A stretch of DNA of 64,000 bases from JACQHM01 sp964535215 (GCA_964535215.1 CAZHST010000018.1:1-64000), one strand, 5' to 3'; positions 41,130 through 48,813 are shown, numbered from the stretch's first letter. The notes: generated from the letters alone by a model not told the origin. Numbers and translations: made by a program.

Positions 41130-41755
41130 GCCGGGTGGAGGGAGGTCCAAGGGCGGGCAGGATCCTCGTGGTGGATGACACCGCCCAGAACGTGGAGCTG
41201 TTAGAGGCTCATCTGGAGGCGGCCGGCTATGACGTGGCGAAGGCCTACGATGGGGCGGAGGCCCTGCACAAGGTAAAAGAGGAGGCCCCTGACCTCATCC
41301 TCCTGGACCTCATGATGCCCGGCTTGGACGGCTACGAGGTCTGCCGGCGGCTGAAGGCCGACGAGGAGACCGTATCCATCCCCGTCATGATCCTCACCGC
41401 CCTCGGGGAGCCCGAGGAGAGGATCCGGGCCCTCGAGGTAGGGGCCGACGATCTTCTGACCAAGCCCTTCACCAGATTGGAGCTGATGATCCGGGTCCGC
41501 TCCCTCCTTCGCTTGAAAAGGCTCCATGACCAGGTGGAGGCCTACAGCCGGATGGCCACCCTGGGGGAGATGGTCTCCGGGATCGCTCATGAGCTCCGAA
41601 ACCCCCTGGCCATCACCTCTTTGGTCGCCCAGATCCTCCTGGAGAAGGGGGCCGACCCCAAGCTCCGGCGGGAGTGCGCCGAGAGGATCCATACCGCCGT
41701 CAACCGGGCCGCCGCCGTCATCGAAACCCTCCTCAAGTTCTCAGGCCCCTCATGA
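41102..41755 (+). CDS. Receiver domain fused to an orphan HisKA (DHp) domain
   Basis: A 217-aa protein: a complete receiver (ILVVDDTAQN, Asp in LILLDLMMPG, Lys in LLTKPF) followed by a kinase dimerisation/phosphoacceptor domain with His in GIAHELRNPLAIT, ending at LLKFSGPS where the HATPase domain should begin. There is no ATP-binding domain here or in any frame downstream. It might be a truncated kinase or a histidine phosphotransferase-like shuttle fed by the similar PAS kinase at 35498. Confidence 0.8.
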   Translation: MANDGLKVLSRVEGGPRAGRILVVDDTAQNVELLEAHLEAAGYDVAKAYDGAEALHKVKEEAPDLILLDLMMPGLDGYEVCRRLKADEETVSIPVMILTALGEPEERIRALEVGADDLLTKPFTRLELMIRVRSLLRLKRLHDQVEAYSRMATLGEMVSGIAHELRNPLAITSLVAQILLEKGADPKLRRECAERIHTAVNRAAAVIETLLKFSGPS

Positions 41756-41769
41756 AGAGGGTCCAACGG

Positions 41770-41945
41770 GCAATGTTCAAGGTTCAACACTTGCGGAAGC
41801 CACCCCACCCCTCCCCCCTCTTGGTGGGTAGTAGGTGGTGGGTGGTAGGAGGTCTCAACCACTGATCCACCTCCACCAACTACCTGCCACGCACTACTAA
41901 CCCACAAGGGGGAGAGGGTGATGGCGGGAAGTTTCGGGCTAAACG
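41770..41945. repeat. Compound heptamer repeats with inverted halves
   Basis: GTTCAAGGTTCAAC near 41774 is followed by GTGGGTA-GTAGGTG-GTGGGTG-GTAGGAG (41823-41851), then the opposite-sense CCACCAACTACCTGCC and ACTACTAACCC (41873-41902). The two halves could form a long stem. No gene lies between 41756 and 41958. Confidence 0.65.
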
Positions 41946-41958
41946 CTTACAGAGAGAT

Positions 41959-42963
41959 ATGGAGGCGATTTACCTTTACGGTCTCATCGAGGCCGACCAA
42001 GAGAGGGGTTTTGGCCCCATCGGCTTCGGTGGCTGCAAGGTCTCGACGCTTCCGCATCGAGATCTCGCGGCCGTGGTGAGCCCTTCGCCCCTTTTGAGCT
42101 TCGACGGCCTGACGAGGGAGACCCTCCTCCACTATCTCTTCGCCCATCAGTCCGTCGTCGAGAAGGTCATGGGGGAAGGCTATACGGTCGTCCCGTTCAA
42201 GTTCGGGACGGTGGCCCGGGATGGGGGGGAAGCGAGGAGGATCCTGAGGGAAGGGTATCCCCACCTCAAAGGTACCCTGCTGGCCTGCCGGGGCAAAACC
42301 GAGCTGGATGTGGTGGCGGTATGGAACGATCTTCAGGTAATCCTCCAGGAGATCGGGGAGCAAGAAGAGATCAGGAGGTTCAAGGAGGCCCTTGCTTCAA
42401 GGCCTCCTCAGGAGACGTTGGAGGGGAGGATCCAGATCGGGAGGCTAGTCAAGGCCGCTTTGGATGAGCAACGGGACAGGTTGGCCGTTGAGTTCCTGGA
42501 GACCTTGAAAGGTCTGGCCGCCAACGTCCGGTGCCACGACCTCCTGGACGAGAGCATGATCATGAACGTCGCGTTTCTCATGGACAAGGGCCAGGAGCAG
42601 GAGTTCGAGAGGGCTCTCAACCAACTGGGCGATCGCTACGACGGTAGGGTCAATTTTCGCTGCATCGGGCCCCTTCCCCCCTACAGCTTCAGCACAGTGG
42701 AGGTCAAGAGGATTCCGGTCGAAGCGGTCGAGAGGGCGAGGAGGCTCTTAGGGGTACCTTCAGGGGCGACCTTCGCTTCGATCAAGAAGGCCTATCGTCA
42801 AGCGGTCCAAAGATACCATCCCGATAAGACCCGGTCCACCCGAGGTATTGATGGACGATTCCAAGAGCTGAAAGAGGCCTATCAACTGCTCGTTGAGGTC
42901 TTCCACGCCTCCCAGCCTCCCGGTCTTCCGGCTGGAGAGCTCCTCGTCATCAAAGTCGGATGA
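41959..42963 (+). CDS. gvpF/L: GvpL/GvpF protein fused to a C-terminal J domain
   Basis: A 334-aa fusion. Residues 3-250 form a GvpL/F protein (IYLYGLIEAD, VEKVMGEGYTVVPFKFGTV, LLDESMIMNVAFLMDKGQEQEF, RCIGPLPPYSF). Residues 254-320 are a DnaJ J domain: helix I ARRLLGVP, helix II FASIKKAYRQAVQRYHPDK with the HPD motif at 287-289, helix III FQELKEAYQLLVEVF. The J domain should recruit an Hsp70 to vesicle shell subunits held by the GvpF/L part (inference). It overlaps the next gvpF/L gene by 4 bases. Confidence 0.9.
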   Translation: MEAIYLYGLIEADQERGFGPIGFGGCKVSTLPHRDLAAVVSPSPLLSFDGLTRETLLHYLFAHQSVVEKVMGEGYTVVPFKFGTVARDGGEARRILREGYPHLKGTLLACRGKTELDVVAVWNDLQVILQEIGEQEEIRRFKEALASRPPQETLEGRIQIGRLVKAALDEQRDRLAVEFLETLKGLAANVRCHDLLDESMIMNVAFLMDKGQEQEFERALNQLGDRYDGRVNFRCIGPLPPYSFSTVEVKRIPVEAVERARRLLGVPSGATFASIKKAYRQAVQRYHPDKTRSTRGIDGRFQELKEAYQLLVEVFHASQPPGLPAGELLVIKVG

Positions 42964-43718
42964 GCGAAGAGGGCAAGTACATCTACGGCATCATCGGGAC
43001 GGGCGAGGCGAGAGGCTTCGGCCCCATCGGGATCGGAGGCCCAGGTGACGAGGTGGTGACCATCTCTTACCGGGACCTGAGCGCCGTTATCAGCCGCGCG
43101 CCGATGGGCAGATATGTGGTCAGCAGGGAGAACCTCCTGGCCCACGAGCGGGTGCTGGAGCGGGTCATGGAGGAGCACACGGTGCTGCCCGTCAGGTTTT
43201 GCACCGTGGCGGCGAACGCCGAGGAGATCCGACGGCTCCTCGAACGGCGGTACGAAGAGCTAAAGCGCCTCCTGCAGGACATGGATGGCAAGGTGGAGCT
43301 TGGGGTCAAGGCCTTCTGGAGGGACATGGCGCTCATCTTCCGGGAGATCGTGGACGAGAATGAGGAGATCAAAAGGCTGAGGGCAGAATTCACCGCGAGG
43401 CCCGCCAGCCAGACCCACGCCCAGCGGATCGCGCTCGGTCAGATGGTCCAGGCCGCCCTGGAGGCGAAGAAGGAGCGGGAAGGAGAGGAGATCCTCAGGG
43501 GCTTGAAGAGGCTCGCCGCCACGTACCGCCTCAACCGGACCATCGGGGACAGGATGCTCCTGAACGCCGCCTTCCTAGTGGATCGGGCCAGGGAGGAGGA
43601 GTTCGATGACCTGGTGGAGCGGCTGGACCTCCAGTACCGGGAGCGGGTCAAGTTTGCCTACGTCGGGCCCGTGCCGCCCTACAACTTCGTTAACCTCACC
43701 CTCCGCCCTGAAGCGTGA
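42960..43718 (+). CDS. gvpF/L: Gas vesicle protein GvpL/GvpF
   Basis: A 252-aa GvpL/F protein without extra domains. IYGIIGTGEARGFGPIGIGG at the start matches the previous protein, with VLERVMEEHTVLPVRFCTVA, LLNAAFLVDRAREEEF and YVGPVPPYNFVNL. These proteins bind GvpA and nucleate or support shell assembly. The ATG overlaps the preceding stop (ATGA), indicating coupled synthesis of the two copies. Confidence 0.93.
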   Translation: MSEEGKYIYGIIGTGEARGFGPIGIGGPGDEVVTISYRDLSAVISRAPMGRYVVSRENLLAHERVLERVMEEHTVLPVRFCTVAANAEEIRRLLERRYEELKRLLQDMDGKVELGVKAFWRDMALIFREIVDENEEIKRLRAEFTARPASQTHAQRIALGQMVQAALEAKKEREGEEILRGLKRLAATYRLNRTIGDRMLLNAAFLVDRAREEEFDDLVERLDLQYRERVKFAYVGPVPPYNFVNLTLRPEA

Positions 43719-43761
43719 CCGATCCACCAGGGCCCGGAACGGGAAAGGTATCGGGGGAGAG

Positions 43762-44034
43762 ATGCTGCTCATCGATGATCTGCTCTTGCTCCCTTTTAAG
43801 GGGTTCCTCGGGATCTTTCAAAAGATCCACGAGATGGCCGAGCGGGAGTTGAACGATGAGGCGTACCTCCAGGAGAAGCTCCTGGAGCTTCAGCTCCTGT
43901 TCGAGATGGGCGAGATCGGCGAGGGGGAGTACGCCCAAAGGGAGGCAGAGCTCCTGGCCAGGCTCAATGCTGTCAGGGGGACCGAGGACGACCAGGCTTC
44001 AGACTGTATTGAGGGATCCGGGGGGGGACGATGA
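43762..44034 (+). CDS. gvpG: Gas vesicle protein GvpG
   Basis: A 90-aa GvpG: MLLIDDLLLLPFKGFLGIFQ then EMAERELNDEAYLQEKLLELQLLFEMGEI is typical, with a helical coiled body. It is an assembly accessory protein normally beside gvpF/L, as here. GGGGGAGAG precedes the ATG. The stop overlaps the gvpO start by 4 bases. Confidence 0.92.
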   Translation: MLLIDDLLLLPFKGFLGIFQKIHEMAERELNDEAYLQEKLLELQLLFEMGEIGEGEYAQREAELLARLNAVRGTEDDQASDCIEGSGGGR

Positions 44035-44294
44035 AGATCGAAGAGGTCAGGAAGGCGTTGGTGGACTTTCTCAAGGAGACGCTCAAAAAGGACGGGACGA
44101 TTGTCAAGCTCAGCAAAACCCCCGAGGGCTGGGAGGCCGAGGTCGAGGTCATTGAGGAGAGCGAGTACATCAAGGCCCTGAAGATCCCGACTCGGGTGTT
44201 GGACCGGAACATCTACGAGGTGAAGCTGAACGACCAGCTCGAGGTGATCTCGTACGAGCGGATCGAGCAACACGTTCTCAAAAAATCCGCGTGA
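44031..44294 (+). CDS. gvpO: Gas vesicle protein GvpO
   Basis: An 87-aa GvpO family protein: PEGWEAEVEVIEESEYIK and a C-terminal DRNIYEVKLNDQLEVISYERI form the conserved beta-rich core. In haloarchaea GvpO is needed for gas vesicle formation. ATG 44031 overlaps the gvpG stop. Confidence 0.88.
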   Translation: MKIEEVRKALVDFLKETLKKDGTIVKLSKTPEGWEAEVEVIEESEYIKALKIPTRVLDRNIYEVKLNDQLEVISYERIEQHVLKKSA

Positions 44295-44306
44295 AAGGGG
44301 GAAGAG

Positions 44307-44489
44307 ATGGGGCCGTTTAAATGCCCGGGCTGTGGGACAACGACCTGGGGGGATCTGAAATACTGCCCGAAGTGCGGGGAGCCTTTGACCAGAACCTGCC
44401 CTGAGTGTGGGGGGACTTGGCGCTACATCTTTGATGACGATTACCGCTACTGCCCCTCCTGCGGGGCCCGTGTTGCGAGGTCCCAATAA
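44307..44489 (+). CDS. Small double zinc-ribbon protein
   Basis: A 60-aa protein with four CxxC pairs: CPGC, CPKC, CPECG and CPSC, that is two zinc ribbons separated by an acidic aromatic stretch (WRYIFDDDYRYC). It lies between gvpO and a GvpA-family gene with which it shares one base, so it belongs to the island. Function unknown; protein or nucleic acid binding are both possible. Confidence 0.75.
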   Translation: MGPFKCPGCGTTTWGDLKYCPKCGEPLTRTCPECGGTWRYIFDDDYRYCPSCGARVARSQ

Positions 44490-44794
44490 TGCCGGAGCCG
44501 ATCGCCCATGCCCTCCAGACCACGAACCTGGCCGACATCTTAGAGAGGGTCTTAGATCGAGGCATCGTCATCGCCGGCGACATCAGGATCTCTTTAGCCG
44601 ACATCGAGCTTTTGAACATCAAGATCCGGCTGCTCGTCGCCTCCGTGGAAAAGGCCAAGGAGATGGGGATTGACTGGTGGCAGGGGGATCCCTACCTTTC
44701 CTCGAAAGCGAAAGCCTTGGAGGAGGAGAACAGGCATCTCAAGGAGCGCCTGGAGAGGCTCGAAGCCCGGATCGAGGGGGGTGCCCATGGTTAA
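44489..44794 (+). CDS. gvpJ: GvpA-family minor protein (GvpJ-type) with coiled tail
   Basis: A 101-aa protein. Residues 13-58 (NLADILERVLDRGIVIAGDIRISLADIELLNIKIRLLVASVEKAKE) are the GvpA fold; the tail YLSSKAKALEEENRHLKERLERLEARI is a coiled coil. Such GvpA paralogues (GvpJ/M/S) are minor shell or cap proteins. Assignment to J rather than M is tentative. Confidence 0.85.
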   Translation: MPEPIAHALQTTNLADILERVLDRGIVIAGDIRISLADIELLNIKIRLLVASVEKAKEMGIDWWQGDPYLSSKAKALEEENRHLKERLERLEARIEGGAHG

Positions 44795-44795
44795 G

Positions 44796-45015
44796 CCGTC
44801 TATTGTATTACCTAAATTTTATTGTATTTTTATTTTGACAACCTGAGATTGTTTGGCTATCGTATTATACATGGCTTCCATCATCAAAAAGCGGATCGGC
44901 GGGCGGGTCTACTACTATGTCGTCGAGACGAAACGGGTGCAAGGGCGGCCGAGGATCGTCAAGCAACTCTACCTCGGCACGCCGGAGAACATCTTGAAAA
45001 GGCTTGAGGCCGGAA
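44796..45015 (+). mobile_element. Remnant of an IS1634-like insertion sequence
   Basis: Codons from ATG 44871 to about 45010 encode MASIIKKRIGGRVYYYVVET and KRVQGRPRIVKQLYLGTPEN, the N-terminus typical of IS1634/IS4-group transposases (IIKK..GR.YYY.VE..RV.G.PRIV.Q.YLGT). The rest of the transposase is missing. The preceding 75 bases are strikingly AT-rich compared with everything around and include a promoter-like sequence. The frame continues without a stop into gvpH. Confidence 0.65.
44835..44863 (+). promoter_or_regulatory. Candidate sigma-70 promoter within the IS remnant
   Basis: TTGACA (44835-44840), 17 bases, TATCGT (44858-44863), in an AT-rich stretch; TATTAT at 44863-44868 is another -10 option with longer spacing. 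It would now transcribe gvpH and the Cdc48 gene. Confidence 0.5.
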
Positions 45016-45035
45016 GAGCCGGAGGAGGTGCCTTC

Positions 45036-45548
45036 ATGGCTGAGAGGCGGAAACCCCAGGATGCGCGGAAGGGCTTTGGCTTAGGTGACATCTTCAAAGG
45101 GATCGGCAACTTGATTGACCTCCTCTCCGAGATGGCGGAGGAGGGGAAGACGGAGGTGACCAAGACCGGGGAGGTCGGCACGAAGGAGCTGAAGGGGGTC
45201 TACGGTTTCAGCGTCAAGATCGGCCTGGGCGGCCTCCCCACCATCGAGACCTTCGGGAATATCAGGGGGACGAAGGAAGGACCGGTCGTCGAGGAGGTCC
45301 GGGAGCCCCTGACGGACCTCTTTGACGAGGGGGATTCCTTCCGCATCATCGTGGAACTCCCCGGGGTCGAGGCGGGCGACATCAAGGTTGACCTTAAGGA
45401 CGATATCCTCACCATCACAGCGGAGCGAGGGGACCGGAAGTACCACAAGGAGGTCCTTCTGCCTTCCCGGGTGGAGGCGGGGCCGCCGACGATCCTCTAC
45501 CGGAACGGGATCCTGGAGGTCCGCCTCAAGAAGACGGTCAAAGGCTAG
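45036..45548 (+). CDS. gvpH: Gas vesicle protein GvpH (Hsp20-like)
   Basis: A 170-aa protein. The N-terminal part FGLGDIFKGIGNLIDLLSEMAEEG is a typical GvpH helix; the C-terminal 75 residues form an alpha-crystallin/Hsp20 domain (DLFDEGDSFRIIVELPGVEAGD, then ILTITAERGDRKYHKEVLLP and NGILEVRL). GvpH is a small chaperone-like accessory factor. ATG 45036 follows GGAGGAGG by 7 bases. The frame is open upstream into the transposase remnant, so a 226-residue fusion beginning at 44871 is formally possible. Confidence 0.85.
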   Translation: MAERRKPQDARKGFGLGDIFKGIGNLIDLLSEMAEEGKTEVTKTGEVGTKELKGVYGFSVKIGLGGLPTIETFGNIRGTKEGPVVEEVREPLTDLFDEGDSFRIIVELPGVEAGDIKVDLKDDILTITAERGDRKYHKEVLLPSRVEAGPPTILYRNGILEVRLKKTVKG

Positions 45549-45549
45549 G

Positions 45550-47706
45550 ATGACGGATCAGGCGATGGGCAGGGAAGAGGGGATCTCGAAGGAGCTGACC
45601 TTAAGGGCCGCCGAGGCCCTGGCTAGGGATGTGGGGAGAGGGATCGCCCGCCTCGATCCCGAGGACATGAAGACCTTAGGCCTCGAGGTGGGGGATGTGG
45701 TCCGGATTGAGGGGAAGCGGACCACCTACGCGAAGGCCATGCCTGCCTATATGGAGGCCAGGGGGAAAGGGCTCGTCCAGATCGACGGCCTGATCAGGGC
45801 CAACGCCCAGGTGGGCCTGGATGAGAGGGTCAAGCTCACCAAGGCTTCCGCCAAGCCGGCAGTCCGGCTAGTCCTTTCCCCCTTAACCCTGACGAGGACC
45901 GGGGAGCGCGACATCCGCTACATCGGACGCCTCCTGGAGGGGCTGCCCCTCGTCCAGGGCGACCGGATTCGCGCCAACCCCTTCGGGACCCTCTTCCAGG
46001 AGTTCGTCGTCCTGGAGACGGTCCCCGAAGGGGCCGTGATCGTCCAGCCCACCACCCTCTTAAGGATCAAGCAGGCGGAGGGTCGGGGGCGGGAGGGGGC
46101 CAAGGTCACCTACGAGGACATCGGGGGCTTGAGTAAGGAGATCCAAAGGGTCCGGGAGATGATCGAGCTTCCCCTGAAGTACCCGGAGGTCTTTGAGCGC
46201 CTCGGCATCGAGCCTCCTAAGGGGGTCCTCCTCCACGGCCCTCCGGGGTGTGGGAAGACCTTGATCGCCCGGGCGGTCGCCCACGAGACGGACGCCCACT
46301 TCCTGGCGATCAACGGCCCCGAGGTGATCCACCGCTTTTACGGGGAGTCAGAGGCCCGGCTCAGGAAGGTCTTTGAGGAAGCCGAGCGGCACGCCCCCAG
46401 CATCATCTTCTTAGACGAGATCGACGCCATCGCCCCCAAGCGGGAGACGGTGGTGGGGGAGGTGGAAAAACGGGTGGTGAGCCAGCTCCTGACGCTCATG
46501 GACGGCCTCAAGGCGCGGGGGCAGGTCATGGTCATCGCGGCGACCAACATCCCTAACGCTTTGGATCCAGCCTTGCGAAGGCCGGGCCGCTTCGATCGGG
46601 AGATCAGTATCCCGATCCCCGACAGGAAGGGTCGGCGGGCGATCCTGGAGATCCACAGCAGGGGGATGCCCCTGGCCGAGGACGTGGATTTGGAGGAGCT
46701 GGCCGGGATCACCCACGGCTTCGTCGGGGCAGATCTGGCCGCCCTTTGCCGGGAGGCGGCCATGGTCGCCCTCCGGACCATCCTCCCCAGGATCGAGTTC
46801 GAGACGGGGGCCATCCCCTACGAGCTGCTGATGGAGCTGAAGGTTACCCGGGAGCACTTCTTCGAGGCCCTGAAGGAAGTTGAACCCTCGGCCTTGCGGG
46901 AGGTTACGGTGGAGGTCCCCGATGTCCGGTGGGAGGACATCGGGGGGCTTCAACGCGTGAAGGAAGAGCTCCAGGAGGCCATCGAGTGGCCTCTGAAATA
47001 CGCCTCCCTCTTCCAGCATGCGAAGGCGCGTCCCCCCAAGGGGATCCTGCTCTACGGCCCCCCCGGGACGGGGAAGACCCTTTTGGCCAAGGCCGTGGCC
47101 ACCGAGGCCCAGGCCAACTTCATCTCCATCAAGGGACCGGCCCTCATGTCGAAGTGGGTTGGGGAAGCGGAGCGGGGAGTCCGCGAGGTGTTCAAGAAGG
47201 CCAAGCAGGCCGCCCCCTGCCTCATCTTTTTTGACGAGATCGACGCCATCGCCCCCGTCCGGTCGGAGCGGGGGGATTCGGGGGTGGTGGCGAGGGTCAT
47301 CAGCCAACTGTTGACCGAGCTGGACGGGATCGAGGAGCTCCGGGGGGTGGTGGTCCTGGCCGCCACCAACCGGCTGGACATGGTGGATCCAGCCCTCCTC
47401 CGGCCTGGCCGGTTCGATGCCCTGATCGAGATCCCTCTGCCCGATGAGGCGGCGAGGTTGGAGATCTTCAAGGTCCACACCCGGGAGAAACCTTTGGCCG
47501 AGGACGTCGACCTCGCTTTTCTGGCCAAGGCGACGGAGGGACTTGTCGGCGCCGAGATCGAGGCCGTCTGTCGGAGGGCCACGATGCTGGCCATCCGGGA
47601 ATACGTGGAGAGCCATCCGACCGGTGAGGGGTCCGGCTTTCCGGGGTTCGCCGTCACGATGGAGCACTTCCGGAGGGCCCTGGGGCTTGTGGGGAGGCGG
47701 CCATGA
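45550..47706 (+). CDS. Cdc48/VAT-type double AAA+ ATPase
   Basis: A 718-aa unfoldase of the p97/Cdc48 type. The Cdc48 N domain (about 13-170: double-psi barrel ARDVGRGIARLDPEDMKTLGL) is followed by D1 (about 187-430) with Walker A GPPGCGKT at 230-237 and IIFLDEIDAIAPKRE, and D2 (about 460-700) with GPPGTGKT, LIFFDEIDAIAPVR and RPGRFDALIEIP. It starts 1 base after gvpH stops and overlaps the next receiver gene by 4, so it is an integral part of the island. A role in remodelling vesicle proteins or in quality control is inferred. Confidence 0.93.
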   Translation: MTDQAMGREEGISKELTLRAAEALARDVGRGIARLDPEDMKTLGLEVGDVVRIEGKRTTYAKAMPAYMEARGKGLVQIDGLIRANAQVGLDERVKLTKASAKPAVRLVLSPLTLTRTGERDIRYIGRLLEGLPLVQGDRIRANPFGTLFQEFVVLETVPEGAVIVQPTTLLRIKQAEGRGREGAKVTYEDIGGLSKEIQRVREMIELPLKYPEVFERLGIEPPKGVLLHGPPGCGKTLIARAVAHETDAHFLAINGPEVIHRFYGESEARLRKVFEEAERHAPSIIFLDEIDAIAPKRETVVGEVEKRVVSQLLTLMDGLKARGQVMVIAATNIPNALDPALRRPGRFDREISIPIPDRKGRRAILEIHSRGMPLAEDVDLEELAGITHGFVGADLAALCREAAMVALRTILPRIEFETGAIPYELLMELKVTREHFFEALKEVEPSALREVTVEVPDVRWEDIGGLQRVKEELQEAIEWPLKYASLFQHAKARPPKGILLYGPPGTGKTLLAKAVATEAQANFISIKGPALMSKWVGEAERGVREVFKKAKQAAPCLIFFDEIDAIAPVRSERGDSGVVARVISQLLTELDGIEELRGVVVLAATNRLDMVDPALLRPGRFDALIEIPLPDEAARLEIFKVHTREKPLAEDVDLAFLAKATEGLVGAEIEAVCRRATMLAIREYVESHPTGEGSGFPGFAVTMEHFRRALGLVGRRP

Positions 47707-48116
47707 CGGGGGAACGGAAAGGCACGGTCCTGGTGGTGGATGACCGGCAGGAGGTCTGTCGGTTTTTCCAGGAGGTCCTCGGCCTTGAAGGGTATGCGGT
47801 GGCCGTTGCCAGAAGCGGCCCGGAGGCCCTGGCCGCCCTCGAGCAGGGGCGCCCGGACCTCGTCTTCCTGGACCTGAGGATGCCCGGGATGGATGGGATC
47901 GAGACCTTGAGGAGGATCAGGGCCAAGGACACCGGTGCCAGGGTGGTGATCGTCACCGCCAACCCCGACCTCGAGACGGCCCGGGAGGCCATGGTGCTGG
48001 GGGCCAGCGACTATCTCGGCGACCCTTTCGACCCGGACCTGTTACGCCAGGTTGTTGAGGACCGCTTGAGGCAGCCGGCCCCTCGGCCTCCACGGAGCGG
48101 CGGGTTGGAGGGATGA
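47703..48116 (+). CDS. Single-domain response regulator lacking the switch lysine
   Basis: A 137-aa receiver: VLVVDDRQEV, Asp in LVFLDLRMPGMDG and Thr in VIVTANP are present, but the normally invariant Lys of the K-P-F motif is Asp (YLGDPFDPD). A Pro/Arg-rich tail follows. ATGA overlaps on both sides link it to the Cdc48 gene and the next gene. Phosphorylation-dependent switching may be impaired. Confidence 0.85.
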   Translation: MTGERKGTVLVVDDRQEVCRFFQEVLGLEGYAVAVARSGPEALAALEQGRPDLVFLDLRMPGMDGIETLRRIRAKDTGARVVIVTANPDLETAREAMVLGASDYLGDPFDPDLLRQVVEDRLRQPAPRPPRSGGLEG

Positions 48117-48712
48117 GGAGGCTGATCTATGTCCCCATCGTCCACACGATGGCGGACATGGGGTCGGAGGCCGAGGCGCTCAGGGAGGAGTACATTAAAC
48201 GCTATGGGGAAGCCAGGTGGTCCAGGAGCCGGCAGGTCATCGAGGAGGTTTGGGACGGGATCCGGGGGCGACTCCTCAGCATGCCCCTGGATTACCGGAA
48301 ACTCCGGATCTACCAGGACGGTCTCCCGGTCTGTGGAAGGGAGGTGGAGATCGCCCGGGAGGTGGCCCGTAGGGGAAGCAAGAACTACGCCCTCGTCCTG
48401 GAGCTGGTCGAACGGGGGGCAACGCTGGAGGGGACGGAGGATCCAGCCCTCCTGGTGGAGGAGTACCACTACATCACCAGCCTGGCCCAAGCCAAGAGCC
48501 AGGCTGAGCGGGAAGCGGCCGAGGCGCGCTACACCAAAGAGAGCGCCAGGATCCTCAAAGAACGGGATCGTTTCATCAGCCGGCGGATTGATGAAACCCT
48601 GAAGGAGGGGGAAACCGGCGTCCTCTTCCTCGGGATGCTGCACCAGGTGGATCAACTCCTCCCCAAGGACATCCAGGTGAGCTACCTGATCCACCGGCTC
48701 CCCTTCCACTAG
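48113..48712 (+). CDS. Hypothetical protein of the gas vesicle island
   Basis: A 199-aa soluble protein that I do not recognise. The N-terminus RRLIYVPIVHTMADMG and the C-terminus GVLFLGMLHQVDQLLPKDI are strand-rich and may pair in one alpha/beta core; the middle is helical and charged (AQAKSQAEREAAEARYTKESARILKERD). No signal peptide. The gene overlaps the receiver gene by 4 bases, so it is co-transcribed with the Cdc48 ATPase and the receiver. Confidence 0.65.
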   Translation: MRRLIYVPIVHTMADMGSEAEALREEYIKRYGEARWSRSRQVIEEVWDGIRGRLLSMPLDYRKLRIYQDGLPVCGREVEIAREVARRGSKNYALVLELVERGATLEGTEDPALLVEEYHYITSLAQAKSQAEREAAEARYTKESARILKERDRFISRRIDETLKEGETGVLFLGMLHQVDQLLPKDIQVSYLIHRLPFH

Positions 48713-48718
48713 AGCAGG

Positions 48719-48806
48719 CCTTCGGCTGTCAGCCATCAAGGGGCCCTGGGTCGCATTTCCCCCTCTCCTGGCTGATGGCTGAACGCTTACCGTTGAACAT
48801 CTAGGG
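48719..48806. repeat. Heptamer repeat with inverted halves (GCTGATG/CAGCCAT unit)
   Basis: GGCTGTCAGCCATCAAGG at the left and CTGGCTGATGGCTGAACGC at the right are in opposite sense and could form a stem; GAACGCTTACCGTTGAACA follows. It is the only non-coding gap in the 42-50 kb part of the island above 75 bases besides that before gvpH. Confidence 0.6.
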
Positions 48807-48813
48807 TCGAGAG

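Noticed and set aside
44787..44846. Short frame starting ATGGTTAAG after gvpJ
   Set aside because: Nineteen codons in the AT-rich IS flank, no ribosome binding site and no family resemblance.
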